NCBI RefSeq assembly: GCF_030757795.1
Contig: NZ_JAUQWH010000021.1
Location: forward strand, 1 to 64,000
Length of the DNA stretch: 64,000 nucleotides
From: Actinoplanes oryzae
Lineage (GTDB): Bacteria > Actinomycetota > Actinomycetes > Mycobacteriales > Micromonosporaceae
Direction of reading: 5' to 3'
Numbering within the stretch: position 1 is the first letter of the stretch; every line of letters starts with the position of its first letter. The notes beneath the pieces are model-generated. The model saw nothing but the letters and a program-made list of their open reading frames with translations, was not told the DNA's origin and ran no database searches. This document shows positions 41,750 through 51,950 of this stretch, piece after piece. Position numbers and translations under genes: made by a program.

Positions 41750-42865
41750 GTGAGTGCAGCCGACTTTCCTGACCAGCTCAAGGCGCTCGACGCCACCCTG
41801 CGCAACATCGAGAACGTGCTCGACCTCGACAAGCTGCGCCGGGACCGCGCGGAGCTCGAGGAGCAGGCCTCCGCCCCGGACCTGTGGGACGACCAGGCGC
41901 GGGCCCAGGAGGTCAACTCGCGCTTGTCGTACGTCGCGGGCGAGATCTCGAAGATGGAGCGGCTCCGCACCCGGCTCGACGACGCGGGGCTGCTGCTCGA
42001 GATGGCCGAGGCCGAGAGCGACGCCGACTCGGTCGCCGAAGTGGGCACCGAGCTCGTCGCCCTGCAGAAGGCCGTCGAGGAGATGGAGGTGCGCACCCTG
42101 CTCTCCGGCGACTACGACGCCCGGGAAGCAGTCGTCTCCATCCGGGCCGGCGCCGGCGGCGTGGACGCGGCCGACTTCGCCGAGATGCTCCTCCGGATGT
42201 ACCTGCGCTGGGCGGAGCGGCACGGCTATCCCACCGAGGTCTACGACACGTCGTACGCGGAGGAGGCCGGGCTCAAGTCCGCCACGTTCGCGGTCAAGGT
42301 GCCGTACGCGTTCGGCACCCTCAGCGTCGAGTCGGGCACCCACCGCCTGGTGCGCATCAGCCCCTTCGACAACCAGGGCCGGCGGCAGACCAGCTTCGCG
42401 GGCGTGGAGGTCATGCCGGTCGTCGAGCAGACGGACCACATCGACATTCCGGACAACGAGCTGCGCGTGGACGTCTACCGGTCCTCGGGCCCCGGCGGCC
42501 AGAGCGTCAACACCACCGACTCCGCGGTGCGGCTGACGCACATCCCGACCGGCATCGTCGTGACGTGTCAGAACGAGAAGTCCCAGCTGCAGAACAAGGC
42601 GTCCGCCATGCGCGTGCTCCAGGCCCGGCTGCTGGAGCGCAAGCGCCAGGAGGAGGAGGCCAAGATGGCCGGCCTCAAGCAGGACACCACCGGCTCGTGG
42701 GGCGACCAGATGCGGTCGTACGTGCTGCACCCCTATCAGATGGTGAAGGATCTGCGGACCGAGGAGGAAACGGGCAACCCGTCCTCCGTGTTCGACGGCG
42801 AGATCGACGAGTTCATCGAGGCCGGCATCCGCTGGCGCAAGCAGTCGCAGATCGCCGCGGGCTGA
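41750..42865 (+). CDS. prfB: Peptide chain release factor 2
   Basis: Terminates translation at UGA and UAA. It has 371 residues, with the stop-codon recognition tripeptide SPF at 204-206 and the peptidyl-hydrolysis motif GGQ at 249-251. The gene is one open frame, without the in-frame UGA frameshift site used by many bacteria for prfB autoregulation. The GTG at 41750 lies 8 bases after TATTCT (41736-41741), so the mRNA is probably leaderless. Confidence 0.97.
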   Translation: MSAADFPDQLKALDATLRNIENVLDLDKLRRDRAELEEQASAPDLWDDQARAQEVNSRLSYVAGEISKMERLRTRLDDAGLLLEMAEAESDADSVAEVGTELVALQKAVEEMEVRTLLSGDYDAREAVVSIRAGAGGVDAADFAEMLLRMYLRWAERHGYPTEVYDTSYAEEAGLKSATFAVKVPYAFGTLSVESGTHRLVRISPFDNQGRRQTSFAGVEVMPVVEQTDHIDIPDNELRVDVYRSSGPGGQSVNTTDSAVRLTHIPTGIVVTCQNEKSQLQNKASAMRVLQARLLERKRQEEEAKMAGLKQDTTGSWGDQMRSYVLHPYQMVKDLRTEEETGNPSSVFDGEIDEFIEAGIRWRKQSQIAAG

Positions 42866-43050
42866 GCCGCGTAAATTTTTCGGAATCGGCAGAAACCGGC
42901 TCCGACCAGGGTCTCGCACGCTGAGTGACACGCCGTCTGAACGAAGAGTCAGGCGGCGCTCACCCGTCGTGCTGATCAGCGGGCCTCGGGGCCAAAACTG
43001 GGCCACCGCCGGACTTGGCGATTTCGTTACACCGCGTAGACTCTCCACCC

Positions 43051-43731
<681 letters not shown>

Positions 43732-43796
43732 CCTGGGCTCCGTCCCCGCTCCACCTACCTGTTTGACGACCGCGGAGTCCCGGAAGGAACCCCCCG

Positions 43797-44672
43797 ATGC
43801 GTGCCAAGTACGTCCTCAACGAGGTGCTGGTCGGCCTGTGGCGCAACGTCACGATGACCATCGCCATGATCATCACCATGTCGGTGTCGCTGACCATGCT
43901 CGGCGCCAGCGTGCTGATGTACATGCAGGTCGACCAGATGAAGGATTATTACTACGGGGAGATCGAGGTCTCGATCTTCCTGCGTGAGGACGTGACCGAC
44001 GCACAGCGCGAGGCCATCAACCAGGCGATCGACCAGAACTCTCTCGTGCAGAGCAAGGAGTACGAGAGCCGCGACGCCGCCTTCGAGAAGTTCAAGACGC
44101 TCTGGAAGGACTCGCCGGACTTCGTCAACTCCGTCACGCCGGAGAGCCTGCCCGAGTCCTACCGCGTCAAGCTGAAGGACCCGCAGCAGTACCAGACCTT
44201 CGCCGAGCAGATCAAGGATCAGCAGGGCATTCAGGACATCGTCGACCAGCGCGAGCTGCTCGACAAGGTGTTCAAGATCTTCAACGCGATCCAGGTCTTC
44301 GCGCTGGTCGTGGCCGGCTTCATGGCGCTGGCGGCGCTGCTCCTGGTCGGTAACACGATCCAGGTCGCGGCGTACAGCAAGCGCCGCGAGGTCGCGGTCA
44401 TGAAGCTGGTCGGCGCGTCCAACTGGTTCATCCAGGCGCCGTTCGTGCTCGAAGCGGTCGCGGCCGGCCTGATCGGCGCGATCCTCGGCTTCGTGATGAT
44501 CTTCCTGATCAAGGTCGTGCTGCTGGACGGCAGGCTGCAGGCGCTGACGAACATCCTCACGCCGATCCCGAGCGAGAACGTCTGGCTGATGTTGCCGCTG
44601 CTGGCCGGCGTGGGTGCCGGCGTGAGCGCCATCACCGGGTGGGTCACCCTGCGCTTCTACCTCAAGGTCTGA
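43797..44672 (+). CDS. ftsX: Cell-division membrane protein FtsX
   Basis: Membrane partner of FtsE, 291 residues. TM1 lies at about 20-43. A large extracellular loop (about 44-170) with SIFLREDVTDAQ and DSPDFVNSVTPESLPES is where periplasmic hydrolase activators bind. Three C-terminal helices follow, with the FtsX motif AAYSKRREVAVMKLVGASNWFIQAPFVLEA. The next gene encodes a coiled-coil M23 protein, a plausible client. Confidence 0.96.
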   Translation: MRAKYVLNEVLVGLWRNVTMTIAMIITMSVSLTMLGASVLMYMQVDQMKDYYYGEIEVSIFLREDVTDAQREAINQAIDQNSLVQSKEYESRDAAFEKFKTLWKDSPDFVNSVTPESLPESYRVKLKDPQQYQTFAEQIKDQQGIQDIVDQRELLDKVFKIFNAIQVFALVVAGFMALAALLLVGNTIQVAAYSKRREVAVMKLVGASNWFIQAPFVLEAVAAGLIGAILGFVMIFLIKVVLLDGRLQALTNILTPIPSENVWLMLPLLAGVGAGVSAITGWVTLRFYLKV

Positions 44673-44685
44673 GCTGCATCACCCT

Positions 44686-44726
44686 CGATCGCCGCGCTTC
44701 CGGTACGCCCGGAGGCGCGGCGATCG
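44686..44726 (+). terminator. Hairpin after ftsX
   Basis: CGATCGCCGCGC (from 44686) and GCGCGGCGATCG (to 44726) form a 12-bp stem, with an inner TTCCGG/CCCGGA pairing. It separates ftsEX from the M23 gene, which has its own promoter. Confidence 0.75.
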
Positions 44727-44802
44727 TCGTTTCGGCCGAAAGCCGCGCGTTCTGGGTGATTTGGCCGCATAGATACCAAGAGTCAGAGTACGGTGACTCC
44801 TC

Positions 44803-46056
44803 GTGGGGTCCCATCGACGCAGCCGGTTCCGTGCCGCGCTGGCAGCGTGCCTGAGCGTGTGCTGCCTCGCGGCTCCCGCACTGGTGGCGCCCGGGGCCGC
44901 CCACGCCGACCCGTCGCCCGGCGACGCGCGGAAGGCGAGCAAGGCCGTGGACCGCGCCGAGGCCATCCTCGAACACGCCACGGTGACCGCCCGCAACGCC
45001 GCGCGCCGGCTGGAGGCTGCCACGGCCGCCCTCCCGGCCGCTCAGGAGAAGGTCGCCAAGTCCCGGGGCGTCGTCGCCGCCGCGTCCGTACAGGCCTCCA
45101 CGGCCCGCCGCAAGGCCGATGCCGCCCGGGCCGCGTACCACGAGACCGTCGGCTCCTTCGACGCCGCTCAGGCCCAGGTCGACATGGCTCGGGAGCGGGT
45201 CGACGAGATTGCGGCCGCCTCGTACATGGGCAGCAACTTCGCCAGCCTCAACGTGCTGGTCGGCGCGCGCGGCCCCCAGGACGCCATGGACCGCCTCGGG
45301 CTCGTCGACCAGGTCATGCAGAAGCAGCAGGGCGACGTGGAACGGCTGATGCTGGCTCGGCGCGCCGCTCGTACGGCTCAGGACAAGGCCGGGCTCGCCC
45401 GCCGCGCCGCCGAGGCCGCCGAGCAGGAGGCCGTCGACAAGCTCGACGCCGCGAAGGACGCGCAGGCGGCCGCCATACGGGCTCGGGCCGCCGTGATTCA
45501 GCTCGCCCAGAGCCGCAAGGACGCCCTCCGGGTCGCACGCAGCCAGCGCTCGGCGGTGCTCGCCAAGTACGAGCAGGCGAAGGCCGAGGAGGCCCGCATC
45601 CAGAACGCGCTGCGCGGCTGGGACGAGAAGAACGGCGGGACGACCTCCACCTACTCCGGCGGCAAGCTGCTCATGCCGGTGCACGGGTGGAAGACGAGCG
45701 ACTTCGGCTCCCGGTACGACCCGTACTACCACGTCTGGCAGCTGCACGCGGGCACGGACATCGCCGCGCCGGGCGGGGCCCCGATCCGCGCGGCCGAGAG
45801 CGGGCGGATCATCCAGGCCGGCTGGGCGGGCGGCTACGGCAACTACACGTGCATCAGTCACGGCTCGGGCTTCAGCACCTGCTACGGCCACCAGTCGAAG
45901 ATCCTGGTCAGCCCCGGCGAGTACGTGCGGCGGGGTGAGGTCATCGGGCGGGTCGGCACGACCGGCGCGTCGACGGGGTTCCACCTGCACTTCGAGACGC
46001 GGTTCGGCGGCGTACCGAAAAATCCCCTGAATCTGCTGCCGAGCTGCCTCTGTTAG
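44803..46056 (+). CDS. Secreted coiled-coil M23 peptidoglycan endopeptidase, likely FtsEX-dependent
   Basis: A cell-wall hydrolase of 417 residues. A signal peptide (cleavage near AAHA-DP, residue 36) leads to about 230 residues of Ala/Arg/Lys/Glu-rich coiled coil, as in EnvC-type activators, then an M23/LytM domain. Zinc and catalytic residues appear complete: H315 and D319 in LHAGTD, and H394/H396 in HLHF. FtsX-bound hydrolases use this layout, and the gene follows ftsEX. The GTG lies 8 bases after TACGGT (44789-44794). The protein ends in CLC. Confidence 0.92.
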   Translation: MGSHRRSRFRAALAACLSVCCLAAPALVAPGAAHADPSPGDARKASKAVDRAEAILEHATVTARNAARRLEAATAALPAAQEKVAKSRGVVAAASVQASTARRKADAARAAYHETVGSFDAAQAQVDMARERVDEIAAASYMGSNFASLNVLVGARGPQDAMDRLGLVDQVMQKQQGDVERLMLARRAARTAQDKAGLARRAAEAAEQEAVDKLDAAKDAQAAAIRARAAVIQLAQSRKDALRVARSQRSAVLAKYEQAKAEEARIQNALRGWDEKNGGTTSTYSGGKLLMPVHGWKTSDFGSRYDPYYHVWQLHAGTDIAAPGGAPIRAAESGRIIQAGWAGGYGNYTCISHGSGFSTCYGHQSKILVSPGEYVRRGEVIGRVGTTGASTGFHLHFETRFGGVPKNPLNLLPSCLC

Positions 46057-46100
46057 CTCCTGGGTAAGATGGTCTTTTCGGCCCTTCCAAGGAGTGAGTC

Positions 46101-46577
46101 ATGCCGCGCGAACAGGGCCGTAAGGTCGTGGCCTCGAACCGCAAGGCGCGCCACGACTACACGATCCTCGACACCTACGAGGCCGGCATGCAGCTGACCG
46201 GCACCGAGGTCAAGTCGCTGCGCGCCGGGCGGGCGTCGCTCGTTGACGCGTTCGGCCACGAGAGCAACGGCGAGATCTTCCTGCACGGGATGCACATCCC
46301 GGAGTACACGCAGGGCACCTGGACCAACCACGAGCCGCGCCGCACCCGCAAGCTGCTCCTCCACCGCGAGGAGATCCACAAGATGATGGGCAAGCTGCGC
46401 GACGACGGCGTCACCCTGGTGCCGCTCCAGGTCTATTTCGACAACGGGTACGCCAAGGTGGAGCTCGGCGTCGCGAAGGGCAAGAAGTCGTACGACAAGC
46501 GGCAGGACCTCGCCACGCGGGACGCGAACCGGGAGATCAACCGGGCGCTGGGCCGGCGCAGCAAGGGCATGGACTGA
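46101..46577 (+). CDS. smpB: SsrA-binding protein
   Basis: Delivers tmRNA to stalled ribosomes. It has 158 residues with the usual blocks [31 protein letters not shown] and [14 protein letters not shown] sequence, and a basic C-terminal tail ([19 protein letters not shown]) that enters the mRNA channel. The ATG follows AAGGAG. The tmRNA gene lies 980 bases downstream, the common linkage. Confidence 0.96.
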   Translation: MPREQGRKVVASNRKARHDYTILDTYEAGMQLTGTEVKSLRAGRASLVDAFGHESNGEIFLHGMHIPEYTQGTWTNHEPRRTRKLLLHREEIHKMMGKLRDDGVTLVPLQVYFDNGYAKVELGVAKGKKSYDKRQDLATRDANREINRALGRRSKGMD

Positions 46578-46590
46578 CGAGTCGCCTCGC

Positions 46591-46745
46591 TGCTCCGGGG
46601 CCGGGCGGTCTCGCCGCTTCCGGGGCTCGGTGGTCACGCGGCTTCCGAGCCGGTGGTCTCGCCGCTTCCGGGCCGGTGATGTCGTTGCTTCCGGGCCGGT
46701 GGTCTCGTTGCTTCCGGGCCGGGTGGCCTTGCTGCTTCCGGGCCG
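46591..46745. repeat. 23-25-bp tandem repeat downstream of smpB
   Basis: Six or seven imperfect units of the form GGTGGTCTCGTTGCTTCCGGGCC have GCTTCC anchors at 46616, 46641, 46664, 46687, 46710 and 46734. The array starts 14 bases after the smpB stop and reaches the next gene's leader. Confidence 0.85.
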
Positions 46746-46818
46746 CCGTGGCGCTGGGGCCGACTGGCGGGTAACCTCGCCGCGGTTCGATTTCCCGCCC
46801 GCGCCGAAGGGATCGCCG

Positions 46819-47472
46819 TTGCCCGGCAAGCAGCAACCCGTCCTCCGCCTGCCCCGCTACTCGCTGATCATCCTGGCAGCCTCGCTCCTCATCGCGATGG
46901 TCGCCTGGGTGGCGATCCGGTCCGCCGGGCCCACGAAGGACAGCTCACCCAAGCTCGTCGTCCCGACCACGGCCGCCTCGGTGGTCCCGGCCGCGGTGAT
47001 CGAGACGCCCACCCCGCCGCCGTCGTCCCGGCCCGCGAAGGTCAGCCTGGCCGCCACCTCGGAGATCTCCAAGCGGCCCAGCGCGAGCGCGAGCCCCAGC
47101 CCCACCCCGGACCGGTCCTCGGCCAGCCCCACCCCGTCGCCCACGCCGTCCTCCGCGGCGCCTGTTGTGCTGACCGCCACGTACAAGACGGGGGCGAGCT
47201 GGGGCGAAGGCTTCATCGGCTGGCTGACCGTCCGCAACAAGGGCGACAAGTCGGTCCCATGGTCCGTCACGGTGACCTTCCCGTCTCGCGCGGACGTTCG
47301 CCTCGGCCCGGTCTGGAACGCCCAGGCCACCACCTCGGGCGACACCGTCACGTTCACCGGCGGGCCGCTGGAGCCCGGCAGGTCCGTCGACGCGGGCTTC
47401 TCGGCCGGCAAGTCCAGCGAAGGCAAGGTCACACCCGTCTCCTGCAGCATCGCGGGCCGCCCCTGCGAGTGA
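46819..47472 (+). CDS. Membrane-anchored protein with C-terminal CBM2-like domain
   Basis: A 217-residue protein. A basic start and one membrane helix (about 16-36) act as a signal anchor. A long Ser/Pro/Thr linker (about 40-125) follows, then about 90 residues resembling a family 2 carbohydrate-binding module (TYKTGASWGEGFIGWLTVRNKGDKSVPWSVTVTF, then PLEPGRSVDAGFSA). Two Cys residues near the C-terminus fit the domain's disulfide. The ligand is unknown. TTG at 46819 is chosen because GAAGGG lies 7 bases upstream. Confidence 0.7.
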   Translation: MPGKQQPVLRLPRYSLIILAASLLIAMVAWVAIRSAGPTKDSSPKLVVPTTAASVVPAAVIETPTPPPSSRPAKVSLAATSEISKRPSASASPSPTPDRSSASPTPSPTPSSAAPVVLTATYKTGASWGEGFIGWLTVRNKGDKSVPWSVTVTFPSRADVRLGPVWNAQATTSGDTVTFTGGPLEPGRSVDAGFSAGKSSEGKVTPVSCSIAGRPCE

Positions 47473-47555
47473 GGTGCGCGCCACCCGGGATACCGGAATG
47501 ACCTACGGGCCGTGACGCGTTACGCTTGTACGGCCGCCGCATGGTGGCCCTACGA

Positions 47556-47929
47556 GGGGGTGACTGGTTTCGACTTCGTACGTGGAGACAGGGGAAGCGA
47601 GCCGAGGAAGCCGACGTCGTCTCGAGAATCGGTCGTCGGAAACCAATAAGCGCCAATAACAAGCGCTCTTCGTTCGCTCTCGCCGCCTGAGGCGAGTAAC
47701 GAACGTGTCGGACTGAGCACACCTCCGGCTCAGATCTCCGGCATCAGCTAGGAGGTTGGCCAACCGGTCCCGGTCGCGGGGACCGTGCGGCGAGATCAAT
47801 CAGCGACTGGGCCCGTCACACCAAACTTGCTCACGTGATCGGTGGGGCCGAGTAGAGGCACAGTGAGCTGCGCTCGGAGAAGCCCTGACAAAACAACGAA
47901 GGACCCGGGTTCGATTCCCGGCACCTCCA
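47556..47929 (+). ncRNA. ssrA: Transfer-messenger RNA (ssrA)
   Basis: One-piece tmRNA of about 374 nt. The 5' GGGGGUG pairs with the 3' CACCUCC of the tRNA-like domain (T-arm GGTTCGATTCC; discriminator A at 47929; CCA not encoded). The tag frame starts with resume codon GCC at 47652 and stops at TGA 47688-47690, giving ANNKRSSFALAA with the usual protease-recognised LAA end. Pseudoknot-forming G/C segments follow. It is downstream of smpB on the same strand. Confidence 0.95.
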
Positions 47930-47938
47930 CGAGAGGCG

Positions 47939-47975
47939 GAGGCCCCTGTTCGCGGAAAGCGCGAACCGGGGCCTC
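47939..47975 (+). terminator. tmRNA terminator
   Basis: GAGGCCCCTGTTCGCG (47939-47954) pairs with CGCGAACCGGGGCCTC (47960-47975) with one mismatch and a 5-base loop, 10 bases after the tmRNA 3' end. The remaining gap to 48278 has no gene; it contains a degenerate 78-base duplication (copies near 48051 and 48129). Confidence 0.85.
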
Positions 47976-48278
47976 TCGTCATATCTGCTCCGGGGGCCGA
48001 GCCCCCGGACGCCCCGCGGTGCGGTGGTTGCGCGATGTGGGGCCGTTGCGGTGGGCGGTCGGCCGCGCTTCGGCGCTGCGCGCCTGGCGCTCACGGGAAG
48101 AGCGGTCATCCCGACCGAAGGGTCAGTGGTGGGCGGTCGACTGCGCTTCGGGGCTGGGTGCCTGGTGTTCGGTGGGGCGGGGCGGGGCGTGGGCCGGGTT
48201 GGGCGGGCGCGCCGGGCGTTTCGCTTCGGTTTGGCGATGGGCGCTGGCTACGGCTATCGCGGCGGGTGGGTGACCGGG

Positions 48279-48731
48279 TTATGTCGGGGTCGGGGGCTCG
48301 GGCTGGTTGGTGGGTGCGGTGAGTTGGCCGGCGCGGGTGGGCTGGGCGCCGTCCGGGGGTGGGGGCGTGGGGGTGAGGGCCTCCGTCAGCTGGGTGGCGA
48401 GGGTGGCCAGCTGGTCGGCGTTGAGGTTGCGGACGCGTTGGGCTGAGAGCTCGAGGCGGGCGCCGTCCGGGCGGCGGACCGTCAGGCGGGCGGTGCCGGT
48501 GCGGTGTCGGATCCATGTCAGGACGATGGTGGAGAAGGCGCCGAGGGCCGCCGGGCTGAGGTCGACGAGGAGGGTCGTCAGCGTCTCGTTGAGGCCGGGG
48601 GCGTGGTGGCCTTCGGCGCCCAGTTGAGTGCGACCGCGCAGGTGGGGGTGGCTGTCAAGGGCCGTTGAAAGGTTGCGCATCTCCGGGCCGGGTGGGTTGC
48701 CACCGCCGTCCAGCCGCAGGCTCACTCGCAC
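48279..48731 (-). CDS. EACC1-like protein (effector-associated constant component 1)
   Basis: A 150-residue protein. The first 118 residues match the pattern of EACC1, a small component found beside effector genes in predicted actinobacterial conflict systems. It shows a strand-rich start (VSLRLDG), HPHLRGRTQLG, a hydrophobic helix ending VLTWIRHRTG, and LTVRRPDGARLELSAQRV. A Pro/Thr-rich tail follows. GTG at 48731 has AAAGGAG 7 bases upstream. It is divergent from an M48 protease gene with 96 bases between starts. EACC1 assignment is from pattern only, and function is unknown. Confidence 0.68.
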   Translation of the reverse strand: MRVSLRLDGGGNPPGPEMRNLSTALDSHPHLRGRTQLGAEGHHAPGLNETLTTLLVDLSPAALGAFSTIVLTWIRHRTGTARLTVRRPDGARLELSAQRVRNLNADQLATLATQLTEALTPTPPPPDGAQPTRAGQLTAPTNQPEPPTPT

Positions 48732-48827
48732 GAACCGGCTCCTTTCCGTTCGCGAAAACGGGGCGGCGGCGCCGGTCCCCTGTGGACCATACTCGCTGCG
48801 GTCGACATTGATTGTCTTGATGGTGAG

Positions 48828-50042
48828 GTGGCGGCGGCGGTGATCGCGGAGAGTGTGGCCGGGGCGGGGTTGGCGGAGCGGGCCACCGTGGGGCGGCCGA
48901 ACAATTTTCCGAGCGTGCTGATGTGGTTCCGGTACGGCGTGCTGCGTAATGCGCGGGGTGTGCTGACCGCGTTCGTCGCGGCGTGGCTCTACGTTCCCGC
49001 GGCGCTGGCCTCGGCGGCGATCCTGGCGGTCGGTGCCGGCGTGACGGCCTTCGTCTACAGCGGGGTGCAGGGCGAGAACACCCTGCCCCAAGAGATCCGC
49101 GACGTGCCGCTGCTCGGGGACGCGATGGAGAATGTGTTGCTGCGTTCCAGCGGGGTGCAGGCGGCCCTTCTGGGTGTCCTGCTCGGCGCTGTGCTCGGGT
49201 TCGTGATCGGGCTGATCTGGGTCTTCATCGGCCCGTTCCAGGACGGCGTGCTGGACGGGCTCGCCACCGTGCTGGGCTCTGTCGTCCTGGGCGTCGTCGT
49301 CGGCTTGCTCTACACCGGCTACCGGGTGGTGTTCGAGCGACGCATCCTCGCGATCACCGGTGCGCGGCGGCTCAGCCGGCGGGAGATCGCATATCTGATG
49401 CCGTTGGTGGCCGAGGCGGCGCAGCGGCTCGGTCTGCCGAATCATCCGCCGGTGCTGATCGACGACAGCCGGGAGCCCAACGCGTACGCGTACACCCGGC
49501 ACCTGGTGATCAACCAGGGACTGCTGGAGGAGTTCAACTACGAGCGCGACCCGATCGCCGCGGTCCTGGCGCACGAATTGGTGCACTGGCGCAACGGTGA
49601 TCCGCTGTCGGCGGTCTTCGTCCGCGGTATCGCCCTGCCCCTCTATCTGGTGCAGGCGGGCGGCGGCTGGCTGCACGCCCGGGCCCGCAACTCCGTGCTG
49701 CGGTTCCTGGTGTGGCTCGCGTTCTGGCCGGTGTTTCTGACCGTGCGCTATGTCGTGGTGCCGATGCAGGCCGCCGATTCAAGGCAGGCCGAATACCGGG
49801 CCGACGAAGGCGCCGTCCTCGCCGGCCACCGGGCCGGGATGCGGCGGGTGCTGGCGCGTTTCCGCCGCTCGTTCGAGGGCGGGCGTAATGGCTGGGTGGC
49901 GGCGATCTGCGCGGCACATCCGCCGAACGAGTTGCGTCTGGAGCGGTTGGAGGAACCCGGTCGGGACTATGCCCTTCCGGACGAGGATGCCCCGGCTTTG
50001 CCGCTTCCCGTCCTGCTGACCGATTCGCCGTACGCCGGGTGA
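48828..50042 (+). CDS. M48-family integral-membrane metalloprotease
   Basis: A 404-residue protein with four or five hydrophobic helices in the first 165 residues and another pair around 265-310. The zinc-protease motif is HELVH (H249, E250, H253) in VLAHELVHWRNGD. The likely third ligand is E322 in QAEYRADEGA. The layout resembles HtpX/Ste24-like M48 peptidases. The frame overlaps the downstream zinc-ribbon gene by none and is 9 bases from it, so the two are probably one operon. GTG start with a modest GGTGAG ribosome binding site. Confidence 0.85.
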   Translation: MAAAVIAESVAGAGLAERATVGRPNNFPSVLMWFRYGVLRNARGVLTAFVAAWLYVPAALASAAILAVGAGVTAFVYSGVQGENTLPQEIRDVPLLGDAMENVLLRSSGVQAALLGVLLGAVLGFVIGLIWVFIGPFQDGVLDGLATVLGSVVLGVVVGLLYTGYRVVFERRILAITGARRLSRREIAYLMPLVAEAAQRLGLPNHPPVLIDDSREPNAYAYTRHLVINQGLLEEFNYERDPIAAVLAHELVHWRNGDPLSAVFVRGIALPLYLVQAGGGWLHARARNSVLRFLVWLAFWPVFLTVRYVVVPMQAADSRQAEYRADEGAVLAGHRAGMRRVLARFRRSFEGGRNGWVAAICAAHPPNELRLERLEEPGRDYALPDEDAPALPLPVLLTDSPYAG

Positions 50043-50051
50043 GGGAGTGAG

Positions 50052-51254
50052 ATGCCGACGCTGACATCTTGTCCGCACTGCCGGACGGTCGCCATGCCGC
50101 GGCAGGAATCGTGCCTGCGGTGCGGCCAGGCACTTGAGGCTCCGGTCCTCGCATGCGCCGGCTGCGGCAGTCCGCACGACGAGCGGGACCGGTTCTGCTC
50201 GCACTGCGGCCGGTCGTTGACAACCCCTGTCGAAGCGGAGCCGCCGCCTCCCGGCGAACCTCCTTTCCTGCCCGAGCCGCAGCGCTTTCCTCGAAGGCTT
50301 GTCGCCCTGCTGGCCGTTTTCGCCGCATTGCTGGTGTCGGTGACCGGTCTCAAAATCGTCGACGGGCGGTACTTCCGGCCGGGGAATGCGGTCGTTGCCT
50401 TCTTCGAGGCCCTCGCCGACCGCGACGCGGACGCGGCGATCGCACGGTTGGCGGTCGCCCCGGACGGGGACTCGACGCTGCTGCGCACGGCGGTGCTCCG
50501 CTCCGGCGGCTATACCCCGCCTTCCGATGTACGCGTGGGGGCGTACGAGGTCACGGCGGACCGGGCGACAGTCGAGGCTGAATTCCGGGTCGGTGGCACC
50601 AGCCATCGGCGGGAATTCTCGCTGGTACGCGACGCCGAGGCGACGGCGGGAATCTTCTACCGCTGGCGCATCGACGGCGGCGTCTTCCCGCTCGATGTGG
50701 CAGCGAGCGGTGTGGACTCCGTTCTTGTGGCAGGGACACCTGTTGCGCTCGCCGCATCGGAGTACGGCCGGAATACGCTCCCGGCGCTTCCCGGGTCCTA
50801 CCGGGTGACGCTGCCGGAGCAGCCCCTGCTCGAAGCCACCGAGTCCGTCGTCCACGTCGGGGTCTCCGACACGGAATATGCCTCGGTGCTGGTGGAACCG
50901 GTGGTCAAGAACGGCGCTCGTGAAGCGGTCGACCAGCAGATCCGCGCGTATCTGGAGGACTGCGCCGAGCAGCCGGTTCTCGCGCCGGTCGGCTGTCCGT
51001 TTTCGTCGTACTCCTTCGGCGAGGTCCGCAACGTCCGCTGGAAGATCGACGAATACCCGCCGTACGACCTGAGGGTGGACGAAGGTGGCGCGATCCTGAC
51101 AAACGTTCAGTACGGGACGGCCACGGTCACCGGAAAGTCGGTGTCGAGCTTCGGCAGCGGCACCTATCCGTACGAGGACACGGTGACGTTCACCATCGCC
51201 GGAACGATCACCGCATCGGGCGGCACCATCAATTTTCTGCCCGCGGCCGACTGA
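50052..51254 (+). CDS. Zinc-ribbon membrane protein, TcaA-like
   Basis: A 400-residue single-pass protein. Two zinc ribbons lie at the cytoplasmic N-terminus (C7/C10/C21/C24 and C35/C38/C49/C52). A Pro-rich linker leads to one transmembrane helix (about 82-100), and a 300-residue extracellular part follows, with repeated small beta domains as in TcaA/YvbJ-like proteins. Such proteins respond to wall stress or glycopeptides in Firmicutes; that role is not shown here. It is 9 bases downstream of the M48 gene and convergent with the transglycosylase-like gene. Confidence 0.8.
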   Translation: MPTLTSCPHCRTVAMPRQESCLRCGQALEAPVLACAGCGSPHDERDRFCSHCGRSLTTPVEAEPPPPGEPPFLPEPQRFPRRLVALLAVFAALLVSVTGLKIVDGRYFRPGNAVVAFFEALADRDADAAIARLAVAPDGDSTLLRTAVLRSGGYTPPSDVRVGAYEVTADRATVEAEFRVGGTSHRREFSLVRDAEATAGIFYRWRIDGGVFPLDVAASGVDSVLVAGTPVALAASEYGRNTLPALPGSYRVTLPEQPLLEATESVVHVGVSDTEYASVLVEPVVKNGAREAVDQQIRAYLEDCAEQPVLAPVGCPFSSYSFGEVRNVRWKIDEYPPYDLRVDEGGAILTNVQYGTATVTGKSVSSFGSGTYPYEDTVTFTIAGTITASGGTINFLPAAD

Positions 51255-51260
51255 GCGGGG

Positions 51261-51950
51261 TCAGTAGTTGCCGTTGTTCTGGAAGTTGGACCAGGCGCCG
51301 CAGGGGGTGTTGTAGCGGCCTTCGATGTAGCCGAGGCCCCATTTGATCTGGGTTGCCGGGTTGGTCTTCCAGTCGGCGCCGGCGGAGGCCATTTTGCTGC
51401 CCGGGAGCGCCTGGGGGATGCCGTAGGCGCCGGAGCCGGTGTTCTCGGCCTTGTAGTTCCAGCCGCTTTCGTGGTCCCAGAGCTCGTTGAGGCAGGGGAA
51501 CTCGGCGATGCCGAAGCCGGCGGCGAGCATGAGGGCGCAGCCGGTTTGGCGGGCGCCGCTGTATTCGTTGCAGGAGCTCGGGATGGGGCCGTCGTAGGGG
51601 ACCGGGCCGCCGTTTTCGGCGGCCTTCTTGGCCTCCTCTTCCTTCTTCTTCTCGATGGCCTTCTTCTCGGTGGTGCGGGCCTTGGCGGCGGCGCTCTTCG
51701 CGGCGGCGGTGGCCTTCTTGACGGCGATGCCTTCGGCCTGGCGCTGCAGGGCGCGGGCGGCGGCGTGCTCGCTCTGGCGCTCCTTGAGCAGCTGCATGTC
51801 GGCGTCCTGGATCAGGATTGTGCTGCTGGCCAGGGTGGCGTCGGTCGACAGCTCGCGCTGCTGGCCGACGTAGACGCCGCCGGCGAGGCCGGTGAGGAGC
51901 AGGGCGACCGAGGCGGCGCGGGTCGCGGTGCGGGTCCAGAGCCGATCCAC
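51261..51950 (-). CDS. Secreted lytic-transglycosylase-like protein with coiled-coil spacer
   Basis: A 229-residue exported protein. A signal peptide (ASVALLLTGLAGGVYVG) is followed by a Lys/Ala/Glu-rich coiled coil (about 60-125). A C-terminal SLT/aggregation-promoting-type domain has the likely catalytic Glu in LWDHESGWN, then GAYGIPQALPGSKM and IKWGLGYIEGRY. Two Cys pairs are present. It would cleave peptidoglycan glycan strands. The GTG at 51950 has AAAGGGA upstream, and a TTATAG-like -10 box lies about 45 bases before it. Confidence 0.85.
   Translation of the reverse strand: MDRLWTRTATRAASVALLLTGLAGGVYVGQQRELSTDATLASSTILIQDADMQLLKERQSEHAAARALQRQAEGIAVKKATAAAKSAAAKARTTEKKAIEKKKEEEAKKAAENGGPVPYDGPIPSSCNEYSGARQTGCALMLAAGFGIAEFPCLNELWDHESGWNYKAENTGSGAYGIPQALPGSKMASAGADWKTNPATQIKWGLGYIEGRYNTPCGAWSNFQNNGNY

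Noticed and set aside
41750..41900. Programmed frameshift in prfB
   Set aside because: The gene is one continuous frame with no in-frame TGA near the start.
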